A DNA stretch of 64,000 nucleotides, taken from positions 2,976,001 to 3,040,000 of the forward strand of contig NZ_CP119145.1 in assembly GCF_029167625.1 (NCBI RefSeq). Direction: 5' to 3'. Below the pieces are notes generated by a model. It did no database searches, had not been told where the DNA came from, and worked only from the letters and a program-made list of their open reading frames with translations. The first letter of the stretch is position 1. The number at the start of each line of letters is the position of its first letter. Shown here piece by piece: positions 52,939 through 62,160 of this stretch. A program made the translations under genes and the position numbers. The stretch comes from Streptomyces sp. AM 4-1-1 (GTDB lineage: Bacteria > Actinomycetota > Actinomycetes > Streptomycetales > Streptomycetaceae).

Positions 52939-55041
52939 TCACGGGCCGGCCCGCAGCCCGCGCGAGAACTCCTCCAGCGCTTGAAGCAGTTGTTCCGCCC
53001 CGTTCCGGAGCAGCGGGTCGCTCCGCTCGACGCCGTCCGCCCGCTCCTCGGCCTCCTCCGCGTCCCACTGGACCAGGACCTCGCGCACCGCGTCCCATTC
53101 CGGGACGCGCCGTTCCCGTACCGCCTTCGCGCCCTTCTCGGTGGCCTTGCGCAGGGCGTCGGCGAGTTGGGCGGCGGCGGGTACGGGGCGGGCCGCGCGC
53201 TCCGGCAGGTGCGCCTCCAGCACCATCGCGACCCGGCCGAGCTGGGCGAGCGCGAGCTGGGTCTCCCCGGCGGCGGCGCGGGACAGACCCCGGTTGCGTA
53301 CGGGCTCGTGCTGGGCCGTGGCCAGGGCGGTCTGCCAGTCGACCCGGGCCTGGCGGGTGGCGATCAGCGCGGTGCGCACCGCTTCGAGGTCCCTGGCCGA
53401 CGGGTCGGCGTACTGGTCGACGACCGCGGCGGCGTACCGCCCGTCCGAGACCAGCCAGTCGGCGAGCCTGCCGCGCAGCCTGGGCGTCTCCCAGGCCGGG
53501 AACGCGGCGTACGAGACCATCGCGAGCACCCCGCCCGCGAGGGTGAGGACGACCCGTTCGGGGACGGTCTGCGACCAGTCGTCGCCCGCCATGCCGAGCA
53601 GGAAGACGACGTACGCGGAGACGCAGACCTGGCCGACCACATAGCCGGTGCGCATCAGCAGGTACATCAGCCAGGCGCAGGCCACGGCGAGCGCGGCGGA
53701 GAGGACGGCGCCGGGATGGGTGGCCTCCACGAGGCCGGTGGCGACCGCGACCCCGACGATCGTGCCGCAGAGACGGGCGACGGACCGTGAGTACGTCTGG
53801 GAGAACTCGGGGCGCATCGCCATGACGGCCGCCATCGGAGCCCAGTAGCCGTGGCCGAGCGGCAGGGTGGTGCCGATCAGATAGCCGACGGAGGCCACCG
53901 CGGAGACCCGGACGGCGTGCCGCAGGATCGGTGAGCCCCGGCGCAGTTCGCCGCGGATCGCCGTCAGCACGACGGGGATCAGCCGAAGGAGCGTGGGGCG
54001 GGGGCGGTGTGGGAGTCCGGCGTCCTCGGTGGCGCTCCGGTCGCCCGTGCCCGTGCCCGCGCCCTCGGCGGTCTCCAGGACGTCGGCGAGCAGCGCGGTG
54101 AGCCGGTCGGCCGCGCGCCGGGGCGGTCCGGCGAGGATCACCCCGGTGTCGGGGGTCTTCAGGAGCGAGAGGGCCGGGGCGGGGAGCTGTACGGGGTCGC
54201 CGTGCCGGATGGCGCGGGCCGCCGCGTCGAGCACCACGCCGGCGGCGCCCAGCAGTTCACGGACCCTGGACCGTTCGTCGCCCTCCTCGGGCACCCCCAG
54301 CGCCGGGTCGGCGAGCGAGGCGAGCACCGGCCTGATCCGCTCCGCGACGCCTCGGGCGCCGTGCAGCTCCGCGGGGCGGCGGCGGGCCTGGCGCGGGGTG
54401 ACGGCGGCCGCGTTGCGGGCGGTCATGAGCGGTTCGGGGTCGAAGTGGGCGACCGGGTCGTGGCGCAGTCGACGGGCGTAGTCGGCCTCGGCGGCCAGGG
54501 CGTCGGCGAGCGCGTCGCGCTGGGCGCCCCATCTGCGTACCGGGAAGAGGACGATCAGCCCCGCCTGGACCACTCCGCCGACCGCGATCATCGCGGCGTG
54601 CACGGCCGCTCCGCCCACGGAGGTGGGCAGGGTGACCGTCACCAGCATGATCGCCACGTTGGAGGTGGCGATGATGCCGCCGGTCGGGCCGGCCGCCCAT
54701 GCCAGACCCGCCCCGAACGTCCAGAGCGCGAGCAGCACCACGAACAGGGCGGTGTGGGAACCGGTGAGATAGCCGAGGAACGTCGACACGGCGAGGCTCG
54801 CGCCGGAGACGAGGGCGAGGACGGGGCGGGGGCGCCAACTGCGCTGGAAGGTGGCGATGGCCGCCTGGAACGCGCCGAACGCGGAGCTGGCGGCGACCAC
54901 GGGCCCGAAGACGGCGAGGCTGACGCCGACGACGAGCGCGAGACCGATGGCGCCGCGGAGTGCGACGAGCGGTTCGAGACGCCGCTGCTCGATCTTCAGC
55001 CCCGAGCGGGCGGTCTCCTTGATCGCCCGGAGCCAGCTCAT
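52939..55041 (-). CDS. FUSC-family membrane protein (aromatic acid exporter-like)
   Basis: 700 residues in two halves, each a membrane domain followed by a cytosolic helical region; about ten membrane helices. The fusaric-acid-resistance/YccS-type signature is in the C-terminal half: GYLIGTTLPLGHGYWAPMAAVMAMRP, then RLCGTIVGVAVATGL. Residues around 100-150 form the N-terminal bundle. Such proteins export aromatic carboxylic acids or phenolics; a partner periplasmic protein is not expected in Gram-positives. It is a single gene, divergent from an unoccupied 210-bp region. Confidence 0.88.
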   Translation of the reverse strand: MSWLRAIKETARSGLKIEQRRLEPLVALRGAIGLALVVGVSLAVFGPVVAASSAFGAFQAAIATFQRSWRPRPVLALVSGASLAVSTFLGYLTGSHTALFVVLLALWTFGAGLAWAAGPTGGIIATSNVAIMLVTVTLPTSVGGAAVHAAMIAVGGVVQAGLIVLFPVRRWGAQRDALADALAAEADYARRLRHDPVAHFDPEPLMTARNAAAVTPRQARRRPAELHGARGVAERIRPVLASLADPALGVPEEGDERSRVRELLGAAGVVLDAAARAIRHGDPVQLPAPALSLLKTPDTGVILAGPPRRAADRLTALLADVLETAEGAGTGTGDRSATEDAGLPHRPRPTLLRLIPVVLTAIRGELRRGSPILRHAVRVSAVASVGYLIGTTLPLGHGYWAPMAAVMAMRPEFSQTYSRSVARLCGTIVGVAVATGLVEATHPGAVLSAALAVACAWLMYLLMRTGYVVGQVCVSAYVVFLLGMAGDDWSQTVPERVVLTLAGGVLAMVSYAAFPAWETPRLRGRLADWLVSDGRYAAAVVDQYADPSARDLEAVRTALIATRQARVDWQTALATAQHEPVRNRGLSRAAAGETQLALAQLGRVAMVLEAHLPERAARPVPAAAQLADALRKATEKGAKAVRERRVPEWDAVREVLVQWDAEEAEERADGVERSDPLLRNGAEQLLQALEEFSRGLRAGP

Positions 55042-55251
55042 GTGCCGAGCCTAACCGGAATGATGGACAAGACCGACTTTCGGAACGTAAAGGGCGGCAT
55101 GGGGCCGACGCCGTCCGGGGCGGACGTACGCGAAGATCGTCTGCCCGTGGTCCCGCGATGAATGCGTGCCGGTGGGTCGGGGGCGGGAGCGGGGGTGGTC
55201 CGATGAACACCTGCCGACGGGGGCGAGGGGCGGTCCCCGGCGCCCCGTACC

Positions 55252-56436
55252 TCAGCGGGTGATCCCCCGGTCGCGGCCCGGTCCGCCCGTCCGGGCCCGG
55301 TCCGCCGCCTCCGTGCCGTGGGTCCAGCCGTCCGGGTCCGTGGCGCCCCGGACGCGGGTGCTCGTCGTACGGGGGAACATCCGCTCGGCCGCGTCCGTGA
55401 CCGCGATGTCCCGCGCCGCCAGGGCCGGGAGCAGGTCCGGCGCCGCGTCGCCGCCGCCCGGCCCGGACGCCGTCGAGGCCGCCGTCACGCGGGCCGTGTC
55501 CGAGGCGAGGCGCCGCCCCAGCCGCTGGGCGTACGCCATCAGGAAGGACTGCCGGAACGTCTTGGTCCGCTTGCGTCCGCCGGCCCGCTGTCCCGCCTCC
55601 GCCTTCGTCATCGCGGCCGTGCCCTGCACCAGCAGCGAGGTGTACAGCAGCTCCACGGACTCCAGGTCGGGTTCGAATCCGACGACGGTAGAGAAGCCGA
55701 GGTCGCTGTTCCACACCGCGTGGCAGCGGTTCGCCGAGGCCACCGCGTCCAGCAGGATCGCCTTCGCCGTCTCGTACGGGGCGTCGACCCCGATCCGGCA
55801 GGCACCGGGGGCCGCCGCGCTGTGGGTGCGTGCGGCGAGCAGGGCCTCGTCGATGCTGTGCCGGGCCATCAGTTCCTGGGCCTTGGTGGTGAGCGCCTCC
55901 GCCTCCTCCGGGAATCCCGTGGCCTCGGCCTTGGCGAGCAGTGCGCGAATCCGGGTGAGCATCCGGGGCTCGTCGTGCGCGGGCGGCAGGCGCGTGGGAC
56001 GGCCGGGGCCGAACGGGTCGCCGGGCGGCGGGCCGACCGGCTCGACGGCGGGGAGCCGCAGGAGCAGCCGGTAGAGGTCCAGCACGGCGGAGGCGTACGA
56101 GAACCGGTCGGGCCGGTTCGGCGGGGGCGGTGCGGGCAGTTCGGCGAGCTGGGCGGACCAGCGGGGCGGCAGGCGCGCGTACCGTCCGGTCTCCGCGGTG
56201 ATCAGGGCGGCGGCGATACCGGCCCTCGTCCCGTCGAGTTCGCGGCGCACCAGCCGTACGACATCGGCGGGGAGCCAGCCCCGGTCCCAGGCCCGCCGGA
56301 CGAATTCCTCGCCCCTGCGCAGCAGTTCCGCGTCGGCCGAGGGGTCGGCGGCGAGCAGGGACGCGCCGGTGTCGAGTCCGGCGTCGCCGTCCGAGTAGAG
56401 GGCCGCAGCGAATGCCTGGTCGATCACCGGTTCCAT
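55252..56436 (-). CDS. DUF2786 domain protein
   Basis: 394 residues. The DUF2786 domain is at about residues 155-200 (MLTRIRALLAKAEATGFPEEAEALTTKAQELMARHSID in segments), followed by a domain with GFEPDLESVELLYTSLLVQ and FRQSFLMAYAQRLGRRL. A SprT-like or helical N-terminus precedes it. Phage and plasmid proteins share this domain, but codon use matches the chromosome. Function unknown; no clear catalytic residues by eye. Confidence 0.88.
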   Translation of the reverse strand: MEPVIDQAFAAALYSDGDAGLDTGASLLAADPSADAELLRRGEEFVRRAWDRGWLPADVVRLVRRELDGTRAGIAAALITAETGRYARLPPRWSAQLAELPAPPPPNRPDRFSYASAVLDLYRLLLRLPAVEPVGPPPGDPFGPGRPTRLPPAHDEPRMLTRIRALLAKAEATGFPEEAEALTTKAQELMARHSIDEALLAARTHSAAAPGACRIGVDAPYETAKAILLDAVASANRCHAVWNSDLGFSTVVGFEPDLESVELLYTSLLVQGTAAMTKAEAGQRAGGRKRTKTFRQSFLMAYAQRLGRRLASDTARVTAASTASGPGGGDAAPDLLPALAARDIAVTDAAERMFPRTTSTRVRGATDPDGWTHGTEAADRARTGGPGRDRGITR

Positions 56437-56537
56437 GAGGTCAGGGTAAGAGAGGTCGGGGTGGGGGCTGCCCCGCTACTCCCCGGCGGGCGGTGGGACG
56501 CGGCGGGCGGTGGGACGCGGCGGTCACCCGCGACCGG

Positions 56538-56708
56538 TCACCGCGGGCCGCTGTTGAAGAGGATCAGCAGTACGCCGATCGCGATGACCGGCGTGATGAC
56601 GATGAGCGCCATGCCCACCGGGTTGCGGTGGTTGTAGACGTAACGGTTCGTCCCCCACTTGCTGCGCTTGAGGACGGGTTCGTGGTCGGGGTCGTGATCG
56701 TGGCTCAT
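56538..56708 (-). CDS. Small single-pass membrane protein (56 aa)
   Basis: 56 residues. N-terminal 30 residues are His/Asp/Arg-rich (MSHDHDPDHEP), and one transmembrane helix spans about residues 32-51, with GPR at the end. The start has an upstream purine-rich tract. I recall similar tiny proteins at this site in other streptomycetes but no function. Confidence 0.65.
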   Translation of the reverse strand: MSHDHDPDHEPVLKRSKWGTNRYVYNHRNPVGMALIVITPVIAIGVLLILFNSGPR

Positions 56709-57005
56709 GGGCGTCAGGGTAACGACCATGGCCGCCATTTCGGACGTGGACCTGACAGGCTCGACGGTGGGCCTCCCGGTGGGCCTCCCGACCGGCATCC
56801 AGCGCCCGTCCCCCGCGCCGGTCCCGGGGCCCGCCGACGCGGGAGCGGCGGTCGGCCGGTCGGAGGGCGGAGGACGGCGGGCGACGGTCAGCGGGCGACG
56901 GCCGACGGACAGCGATTGAGCCACGGCCGCCGCAGCCCGTGGACCACCGCCGATGTCAGTCTCGACGTCAGTGGCGATGTCAGTGGCTGCTGCCAGACTC
57001 GATCC

Positions 57006-58751
57006 ATGACCGGACGCTGGGCTGTGACCACGGCAGAGGGCGGCGGGGCGCTCCTCGCGCCGCTGGGGCACGACGGCCTGCCCGCCGGTCCTGTCGTCGC
57101 CGAGCCGGACCTCGTCGAGGCCGTGCGGTCGCGGCCCGAGGTGACGCGCTGGGTGTGGCGGTCGACCGCCGGGATCTACCCGAGGCTGCTCACGGCCGGT
57201 GTGCGGGTCGAGCGGTGTTATGACATCGAGGCGGCCGAGTCGCTGCTGCTGGCCCATGAGGGCAGGCTGGGCGAGCCCCGGTCGGCGGCGGCCGCCTGGG
57301 CCCGGTCGCGCAACGCCCCCGTACCGCCCGATCCGCCGCCCCGGCCCGCCGAGCCGGGCGCGCAGTCGGCGCTGTTCGAGCCGGGCGCCGGGGCGGAGGT
57401 GCCGTTCGGGGGGCTTCTCCAGGTGTACGCGGAGCAGCTGCGCCGCCATGACGCCACCGCGCACCCGGACAGGATGCGGCTGCTCACGGCCGCCGAGTCG
57501 GCCGGGACCCTGGTGGCCGTCGAGATGAACAGGGCGGGGCTGCCCTGGCGGGCCGATGTGCACCGCGAGGTGCTGGACGGGCTGCTCGGTGAGCGGTACG
57601 CGGGCGGTGGGGAGCCCCGCAGACTGGCGGAGCTGGCGGACGAGGTGTCGGCGGCCTTCGGCCGACGGGTGCGGCCGGACCTGCCCGCCGACGTGGTGAA
57701 GGCGTTCGCGGAGGCCGGGATCAAGGTGCGGTCGACCCGGCGCTGGGAGCTGGCGGAGCTGGACCACCCGGCGGTGGAGCCGTTGATCGCGTACAAGAAG
57801 CTGTACCGGATCTGGACGGCGCACGGCTGGAGCTGGCTCCAGGACTGGGTGCGCGAGGGCCGCTTCCGTCCGGAGTACCAGCCGGGCGGCACGGTCAGCG
57901 GGCGCTGGACGACCAACGGCGGAGGGGCGCTCCAGATCCCCAAGGTGATACGCCAGGCGGTGGTCGCGGACGAGGGCTGGCGCCTCGTCGTCGCGGACGC
58001 CGACCAGATGGAACCGCGTGTCCTGGCCGCGATCTCCCGCGACCGGGGGCTGATGGAGGTGGCGGGCCAGGAGGGCGATCTCTACACGGCCCTGTCGGAC
58101 CGCGCGTTCCACGGCGACCGGGACCACGCGAAGCTCGCGCTGCTCGGCGCCGTCTACGGCCAGACGTCCGGGGACGGACTGAAGAACCTGGCGGCGCTGC
58201 GGCGGAGGTTCCCCCTCGCCGTGGCCTACGTCGACGACGCGGCGAAGGCGGGTGAGGAGGGCCGTCTGGTGCGGACCTGGCTCGGGCGGACCAGCCCTCC
58301 GGTGCCGGGCGCGGACGACGACGGGGAGGCCGGGATACCGCAGGAGGAGGCGGCCGTCGGGGACGGGACGGAAGGAAGCGGGCCGGACGGGGGCTGGGCG
58401 GAAAGGGGCGGGGCTGTAGGGCCCGGATCGGGGGCCGGTCACTCGTCGTCGTCCGCGCGGGCGCGCGGCCGGTTCACCCGTAACTTCGTGGTGCAGGGCA
58501 GTGCGGCTGACTGGGCGCTGTTGTTGCTGGCGGCGCTCCGGCAGCGGCTGGCCGCCGGGGACCTCCGGGCCGAGCTGGTCTTCTTCCAGCACGACGAGGT
58601 GGTCGTGCACTGTCCGGAGGCGGAGGCCGGGGCGGTGGTGGAAGCGATCCGCGCGGCCGGTGAGGTGGCCGGGCGGACCGCGTTCGGGGAGACCCCGGTA
58701 CGGTTCTCGTTCACGACGGCCGTGGTGGAGCGGTACTCCGACGCCAAGTGA
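57006..58751 (+). CDS. Family-A DNA polymerase, short form without 5'-nuclease
   Basis: 581 residues. Polymerase motif A is DADQMEPRVLA (Asp331-333 region), motif B RDHAKLALLGAVYGQ and motif C QHDEVVVH (His-Asp-Glu about 529-531). The 5'-nuclease domain of PolA is missing, and the N-terminal 200 residues resemble the exonuclease domain but without the DxE metal triad, so proofreading is doubtful. A Gly/Glu-rich insertion fills about 432-486 between motifs B and C. Annotated in relatives as bifunctional exonuclease/polymerase; probably a repair polymerase. Monocistronic. Confidence 0.9.
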   Translation: MTGRWAVTTAEGGGALLAPLGHDGLPAGPVVAEPDLVEAVRSRPEVTRWVWRSTAGIYPRLLTAGVRVERCYDIEAAESLLLAHEGRLGEPRSAAAAWARSRNAPVPPDPPPRPAEPGAQSALFEPGAGAEVPFGGLLQVYAEQLRRHDATAHPDRMRLLTAAESAGTLVAVEMNRAGLPWRADVHREVLDGLLGERYAGGGEPRRLAELADEVSAAFGRRVRPDLPADVVKAFAEAGIKVRSTRRWELAELDHPAVEPLIAYKKLYRIWTAHGWSWLQDWVREGRFRPEYQPGGTVSGRWTTNGGGALQIPKVIRQAVVADEGWRLVVADADQMEPRVLAAISRDRGLMEVAGQEGDLYTALSDRAFHGDRDHAKLALLGAVYGQTSGDGLKNLAALRRRFPLAVAYVDDAAKAGEEGRLVRTWLGRTSPPVPGADDDGEAGIPQEEAAVGDGTEGSGPDGGWAERGGAVGPGSGAGHSSSSARARGRFTRNFVVQGSAADWALLLLAALRQRLAAGDLRAELVFFQHDEVVVHCPEAEAGAVVEAIRAAGEVAGRTAFGETPVRFSFTTAVVERYSDAK

Positions 58752-58752
58752 C

Positions 58753-58806
58753 CCGTGCGTTCCGTGCACCCCGTGCGTTCCGTGCACCCCGTGCGTTCCG
58801 TGCGCC
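58753..58806. repeat. 18-bp tandem repeat directly after the DNA polymerase gene
   Basis: Three copies of CCGTGCGTTCCGTGCACC (the third with one change) begin two bases after the stop codon. They form the start of the 3' untranslated region. Each unit is itself made of two related CCGTGC halves. Confidence 0.9.
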
Positions 58807-58868
58807 CCGGGCATACGACCGCGCGTCGGGGCCGGGATCAGGGGCATAACGGGACCAGGGGGCGTGGA

Positions 58869-59075
58869 TCAGGGGCGGTGGCCCGCCCGGTGGCTGCCGT
58901 GGCGTGTGGCACCGGTCCGGCCGTTCCCGAGGGCGTCGCCGAACCCGGCGATTCCCCGGTCGCGCGGGGCCGTGTCCAGATGCGTGCGGCGGGCCCGGCT
59001 GTTGAGCAGATGGATCGCGATCCAGCCCAGGACGAGCAGTCCCACGACCACGGCCGCGGTGATCAGGATCTCCAT
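58869..59075 (-). CDS. Small membrane protein (68 aa)
   Basis: 68 residues, one N-terminal transmembrane helix at about 3-22 (ITAAVVVGLLVLGWIAIHLL), then a basic, Gly/Arg/His-rich cytoplasmic tail including GIAGFGDALGNG. It lies between the polymerase gene and a 450-bp non-coding stretch. Good RBS GAGAGG is located about eight bases before the ATG. Function unknown. Confidence 0.7.
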   Translation of the reverse strand: MEILITAAVVVGLLVLGWIAIHLLNSRARRTHLDTAPRDRGIAGFGDALGNGRTGATRHGSHRAGHRP

Positions 59076-59529
59076 GAGAGGCGTCCTCTCCTCGGCTTCC
59101 CGGGATCACGCCCACAAATTCACACGGGCTTCGCACCCGCGCGGTGTGCGTCCGACGTCGACGTACGTCCGTACAGCGGTACATCACCGCACTGGCACTT
59201 CACCGCACCGGCACATCGGCACGAGAGGGGCGCGGCCGGGTCCTCTCCTCCAGGCTAACGCCGTCGGCCGGAGAGTGCCCGACCCGCACTCCCCCGGTTC
59301 GTGCCGAGGAAGTGCGGGGGGCCGTCGGCGCCGGCCGTGGCCGGCAACGGAAGGGCCCCGCTCACGTTTGAGCGGACGTGAGGGGGCCCTTCCGGCTCCC
59401 GCGAACGGCCCGGACCGGGAGCGCACCGATCCGGTCCGGGCCAGGCGCGGCACGTGCCCGTACAGAGGGGTGTTCCCACAACCCCGGGTCACGTCCGCGC
59501 AGCGGTGGTACGCGTCCGACTGCCGCTGT
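59076..59529. other. 454-bp non-coding region upstream of the dioxygenase 3' end
   Basis: No gene seen on either strand. About 59180-59220 contains two copies of TCACCGCACYGGCAC. The only structured element is the terminator at 59351-59391. The region between the small membrane protein and the terminator should hold the promoter of the small gene. Confidence 0.6.
59351..59391 (-). terminator. Strong stem-loop terminator after the dioxygenase gene
   Basis: AAGGGCCCC (59351-59359) and CTCACGT (59361-59367) pair with ACGTGAG (59376-59382) and GGGGCCCTT (59383-59391); one G is bulged; loop is TTGAGCGG. Sixteen base pairs. It lies about 140 bp after the dioxygenase stop on the minus strand. Confidence 0.88.
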
Positions 59530-60378
59530 CTACCCGCGTTCCCACAACGCGGGGACATTCGGGGGCTCCCAGCCGGTGATGGCCGAGTGCCCTTGCAGGC
59601 AGCGGTACGCGACCCCGCCGTATGTGACGCGGTCACCCGCCTTGTACAGCGTCCCCGTCGCCCAGGTGCCGCCCGTGGGCGGGTTGGTCGGCGGGTTGGT
59701 GGGCGGATTGGTCGGCGGGTTCGTCGGGGTCTGGGCGACGTTGAGCACGAAGTCGAAGGTGCCCTCCTTGCCCGAGCCGACCTGCCGCACGTTCATCAGC
59801 AGCACCGGGTCGTAGATGGTGTCGGTGTTGTTGCGCGGCTCGTTCGGGAAGTACAGCTGAGTGGTGATGATGCGCCCACCGGGCGCCTGCGCCTTCACGT
59901 GGATGTGCCGCGTCCTGCCGGGGTACAGACCCGGCACGATCGTGGTGAGCGTGAACTTGCCCGACTGGTCGGTGAACTGGTGGCCCCGGAACCCGAAGCC
60001 GGCCATGTCGTAGCCGCCGTTGGTGTCGGCCTGCCAGAAGTCGAGGAGCGCCCCGGAGATGGGCTGGCAGGCCCGCCCGAAGACGTATCCGCTGACGGTC
60101 AGCGGGACGCCGGGGGTGCTCGACGTGACCAGGCTGGTGCGGAGCGGTGAGTTGGGCTTGAAGTACGGGCCCTCCATCTGCTCCGGCGTGGGGTGGTCGC
60201 CGTCGTCGCAGTCGGGGGTCAGGGGCAGGGGACCGCTGCTGGCGCGCTTGTCGCGGGCGAGCGCGACCCCGCCACCCGCGAACAGGGGCACCGCACCGGC
60301 GACCACGGCGGCCTTCAGGAGGTTCTTGCGGCTGATCCGCGGGCCGCCGCCGGTCTCTTCGGGTACGTCTGGAGTCAT
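59530..60378 (-). CDS. Secreted intradiol ring-cleavage dioxygenase fused to a CBM5/12-type module
   Basis: 282 residues from ATG 60378 (GAGG upstream). An N-terminal Tat/Sec-type export signal with SRKNLLKAAVV and a hydrophobic stretch ends near ALA; the twin Arg is Arg-Lys, so the Tat call is uncertain. The dioxygenase domain has GPYFKPN and LYPGRTRHIHVKA, supplying the two Tyr and two His non-haem Fe(III) ligands. A TNPP linker (four repeats) and a C-terminal aromatic-rich module (YKAGDRVTYGGVAYRCLQGH) follow. From memory, SACTE_2871 of SirexAA-E has the same fusion and acts on catechols at lignin surfaces. Confidence 0.9.
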   Translation of the reverse strand: MTPDVPEETGGGPRISRKNLLKAAVVAGAVPLFAGGGVALARDKRASSGPLPLTPDCDDGDHPTPEQMEGPYFKPNSPLRTSLVTSSTPGVPLTVSGYVFGRACQPISGALLDFWQADTNGGYDMAGFGFRGHQFTDQSGKFTLTTIVPGLYPGRTRHIHVKAQAPGGRIITTQLYFPNEPRNNTDTIYDPVLLMNVRQVGSGKEGTFDFVLNVAQTPTNPPTNPPTNPPTNPPTGGTWATGTLYKAGDRVTYGGVAYRCLQGHSAITGWEPPNVPALWERG

Positions 60379-60575
60379 GGCTGATTCCTCGGAATGGGGG
60401 AAGGACACGTGCATGACAGGGGGTGCGTGCCGCCCGGCCGGGAGGCACAGGCAAGGCGTTGGCCGGGCGGCGCGCGGTTCGGTTGTTCTCCTACCTGCGG
60501 TCCCTCGCGGCTGTTCCGCTCGCACGGACTGATCCGCGCGAGCGGTGACGGCCGCGGGTCGCCGCGTTCAGGTCC

Positions 60576-61955
60576 TCAGACCTGCTGCCAGAGCGCCGGC
60601 ACGACCGGAGGAGTCCAGCCGGGCTGCGCCTGGTGTCCCTGGAGGCAGCGGTAGCTGCCGGAGCCGTACGTCACGACATCGCCGGCGTTGTAGTTCGTCC
60701 CGGCCGCCCAGGTGCCGCCCGGGTTCGGCGGGTTGGTGGGCGGGCCGGTCGGCGGGTCGGTCGGGGTGCCGCTGGTCACCAGCGTCACGCCGTATGCCTG
60801 GAGCGCCGGGTTCACGGGCTGGAAGTACGTCGTACCGCCCTGCGAGCAGTTGCCGGTGCCGCCCGAGGTGACACCCTGCGCCTGGCTGCCGGAGATGAAC
60901 GAACCGCCGGAGTCACCGGGTTCGGCGCACACGTTGGTGCGGGTCACCATGGAGACGGTGCCCTCCTGGTACGTGACGCTGCTGTTGCGCTGCTGCACGG
61001 AGCCGCAGTGCCAGCCGGTCGTCGAACCGGAGCGGCAGACCGAGGAACCCTCGACGGCCTCGGTGGAACCGGTGACCGTCACGTCGCCGTTGCCGTAGCC
61101 GTTGACCAGCGGGCGGGCGGTCCAGTTGCTGTTGGCGGCGACCCAGGAGTAGTCACGGCCCGGGAAGGTGGAGCCCTGGAAGGAGCCCTGGGCCTGCTGG
61201 TTGACCCCACTGGTGGTCACACCCGGCGTACCGCAGTGCCCGGCGCTGACGAAACCCTGGGTGGTGCCGCGCTTGACGGGGAAGCCGATGGAGCAGCGGC
61301 CCTGCCCGTTCATGTAGTACGCGTCACCGCCACGCAGGTCCGCGAACGTCCGCGGCTGCTCGGTGGAGTGACTGACCGTCACCAGCCCGGGAGCGACACC
61401 GGCGGAGGTGAGGAAGGCGTTGGCGGCGGCGGCCTGGGTGGCCTCGACGACGACCCGGTTGGTGCGCACGTCGACGTACCAGACCGGCACGTCCTTGGGC
61501 GCCTTGTTCAGCGCGACCTTGTCGAGCGCCGCCTTGGCCGCGTCCAGCTCGGCGAGGCTGTGGTCGACGACCTCCGCCTTCGCGCCCGCCTTGGCGATGC
61601 GGGTGACATCGGCGGCGTCGGTGGTGGCGACGGTCAGGGCCGCGGCGTCACCGCTGACCCGGGCACCGGCGAAGCTGGCGCCGAGGGACTTCTTGAGCGC
61701 GGCGGCCGAGGTCGCGGCCCGGTACTCGTGGGCGATGCGGGTCCTGGCCTCGTTCGCGTCGAGTCCGAGATCACGCTGCATGGCCTTCAGCAGGCCGGGC
61801 GAGAGCTGGTCCGCTGCTACGGGGGTGGCCGTACCCGCCGTGGGGGCGGGATCGGCCGAGGCCATTCCGGTCAGACCGGCGAGCGCGAGTGCGCCGACGG
61901 CCACTGTGGCGGTACATGCGGCGAGTGCACGTCTACGGAGCATGGTTCTCTCCAC
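60576..61955 (-). CDS. sprC: Streptogrisin C-like S1 serine protease with C-terminal CBM
   Basis: 459 residues from GTG 61955 (AAGGAG upstream). Signal peptide (residues about 1-34), then an alpha-lytic-protease-type prodomain up to about 205. The mature protease starts near ADLRGGDAYYMNGQGRC, and carries the triad VSAGHCG (His), RDYSWV (Asp) and EPGDSGGSF (Ser). A Pro/Thr linker and a 45-residue CBM5/12 module end the protein. The domain order matches streptogrisin C of S. griseus, whose C-terminal domain binds chitin. The adjacent dioxygenase gene ends with a related linker and CBM. Confidence 0.93.
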   Translation of the reverse strand: MERTMLRRRALAACTATVAVGALALAGLTGMASADPAPTAGTATPVAADQLSPGLLKAMQRDLGLDANEARTRIAHEYRAATSAAALKKSLGASFAGARVSGDAAALTVATTDAADVTRIAKAGAKAEVVDHSLAELDAAKAALDKVALNKAPKDVPVWYVDVRTNRVVVEATQAAAANAFLTSAGVAPGLVTVSHSTEQPRTFADLRGGDAYYMNGQGRCSIGFPVKRGTTQGFVSAGHCGTPGVTTSGVNQQAQGSFQGSTFPGRDYSWVAANSNWTARPLVNGYGNGDVTVTGSTEAVEGSSVCRSGSTTGWHCGSVQQRNSSVTYQEGTVSMVTRTNVCAEPGDSGGSFISGSQAQGVTSGGTGNCSQGGTTYFQPVNPALQAYGVTLVTSGTPTDPPTGPPTNPPNPGGTWAAGTNYNAGDVVTYGSGSYRCLQGHQAQPGWTPPVVPALWQQV

Positions 61956-62160
61956 GGAACTCTCCTTGGCTTCGGGGGAATTGCCGAAACCGTAGCCGCG
62001 TACACGTCAGGTCAGGAGATCCCGTCCGCCCCCTCACTTCACGTTATGGGGGCCGGTCGGCGGGGTGGCGGCACGGGCTCCGGGACACGGCGCCCACGCC
62101 CACCGCCGGGCGGTCAAGCCCTCGGGCAGGGCTTGCCGGGAGGGGCACTAGATTCCCCCC

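Noticed and set aside
60535..60565. Hairpin-like CGGTGAC...GTCGCCG after the streptogrisin C-like gene
   Set aside because: Stem depends on a G-U pair and has no U-run; too weak to call a terminator.
62030..62160. Regulatory motifs between sprC and the phosphotransferase gene
   Set aside because: Inspected for inverted repeats; nothing beyond short GC dyads expected by chance.
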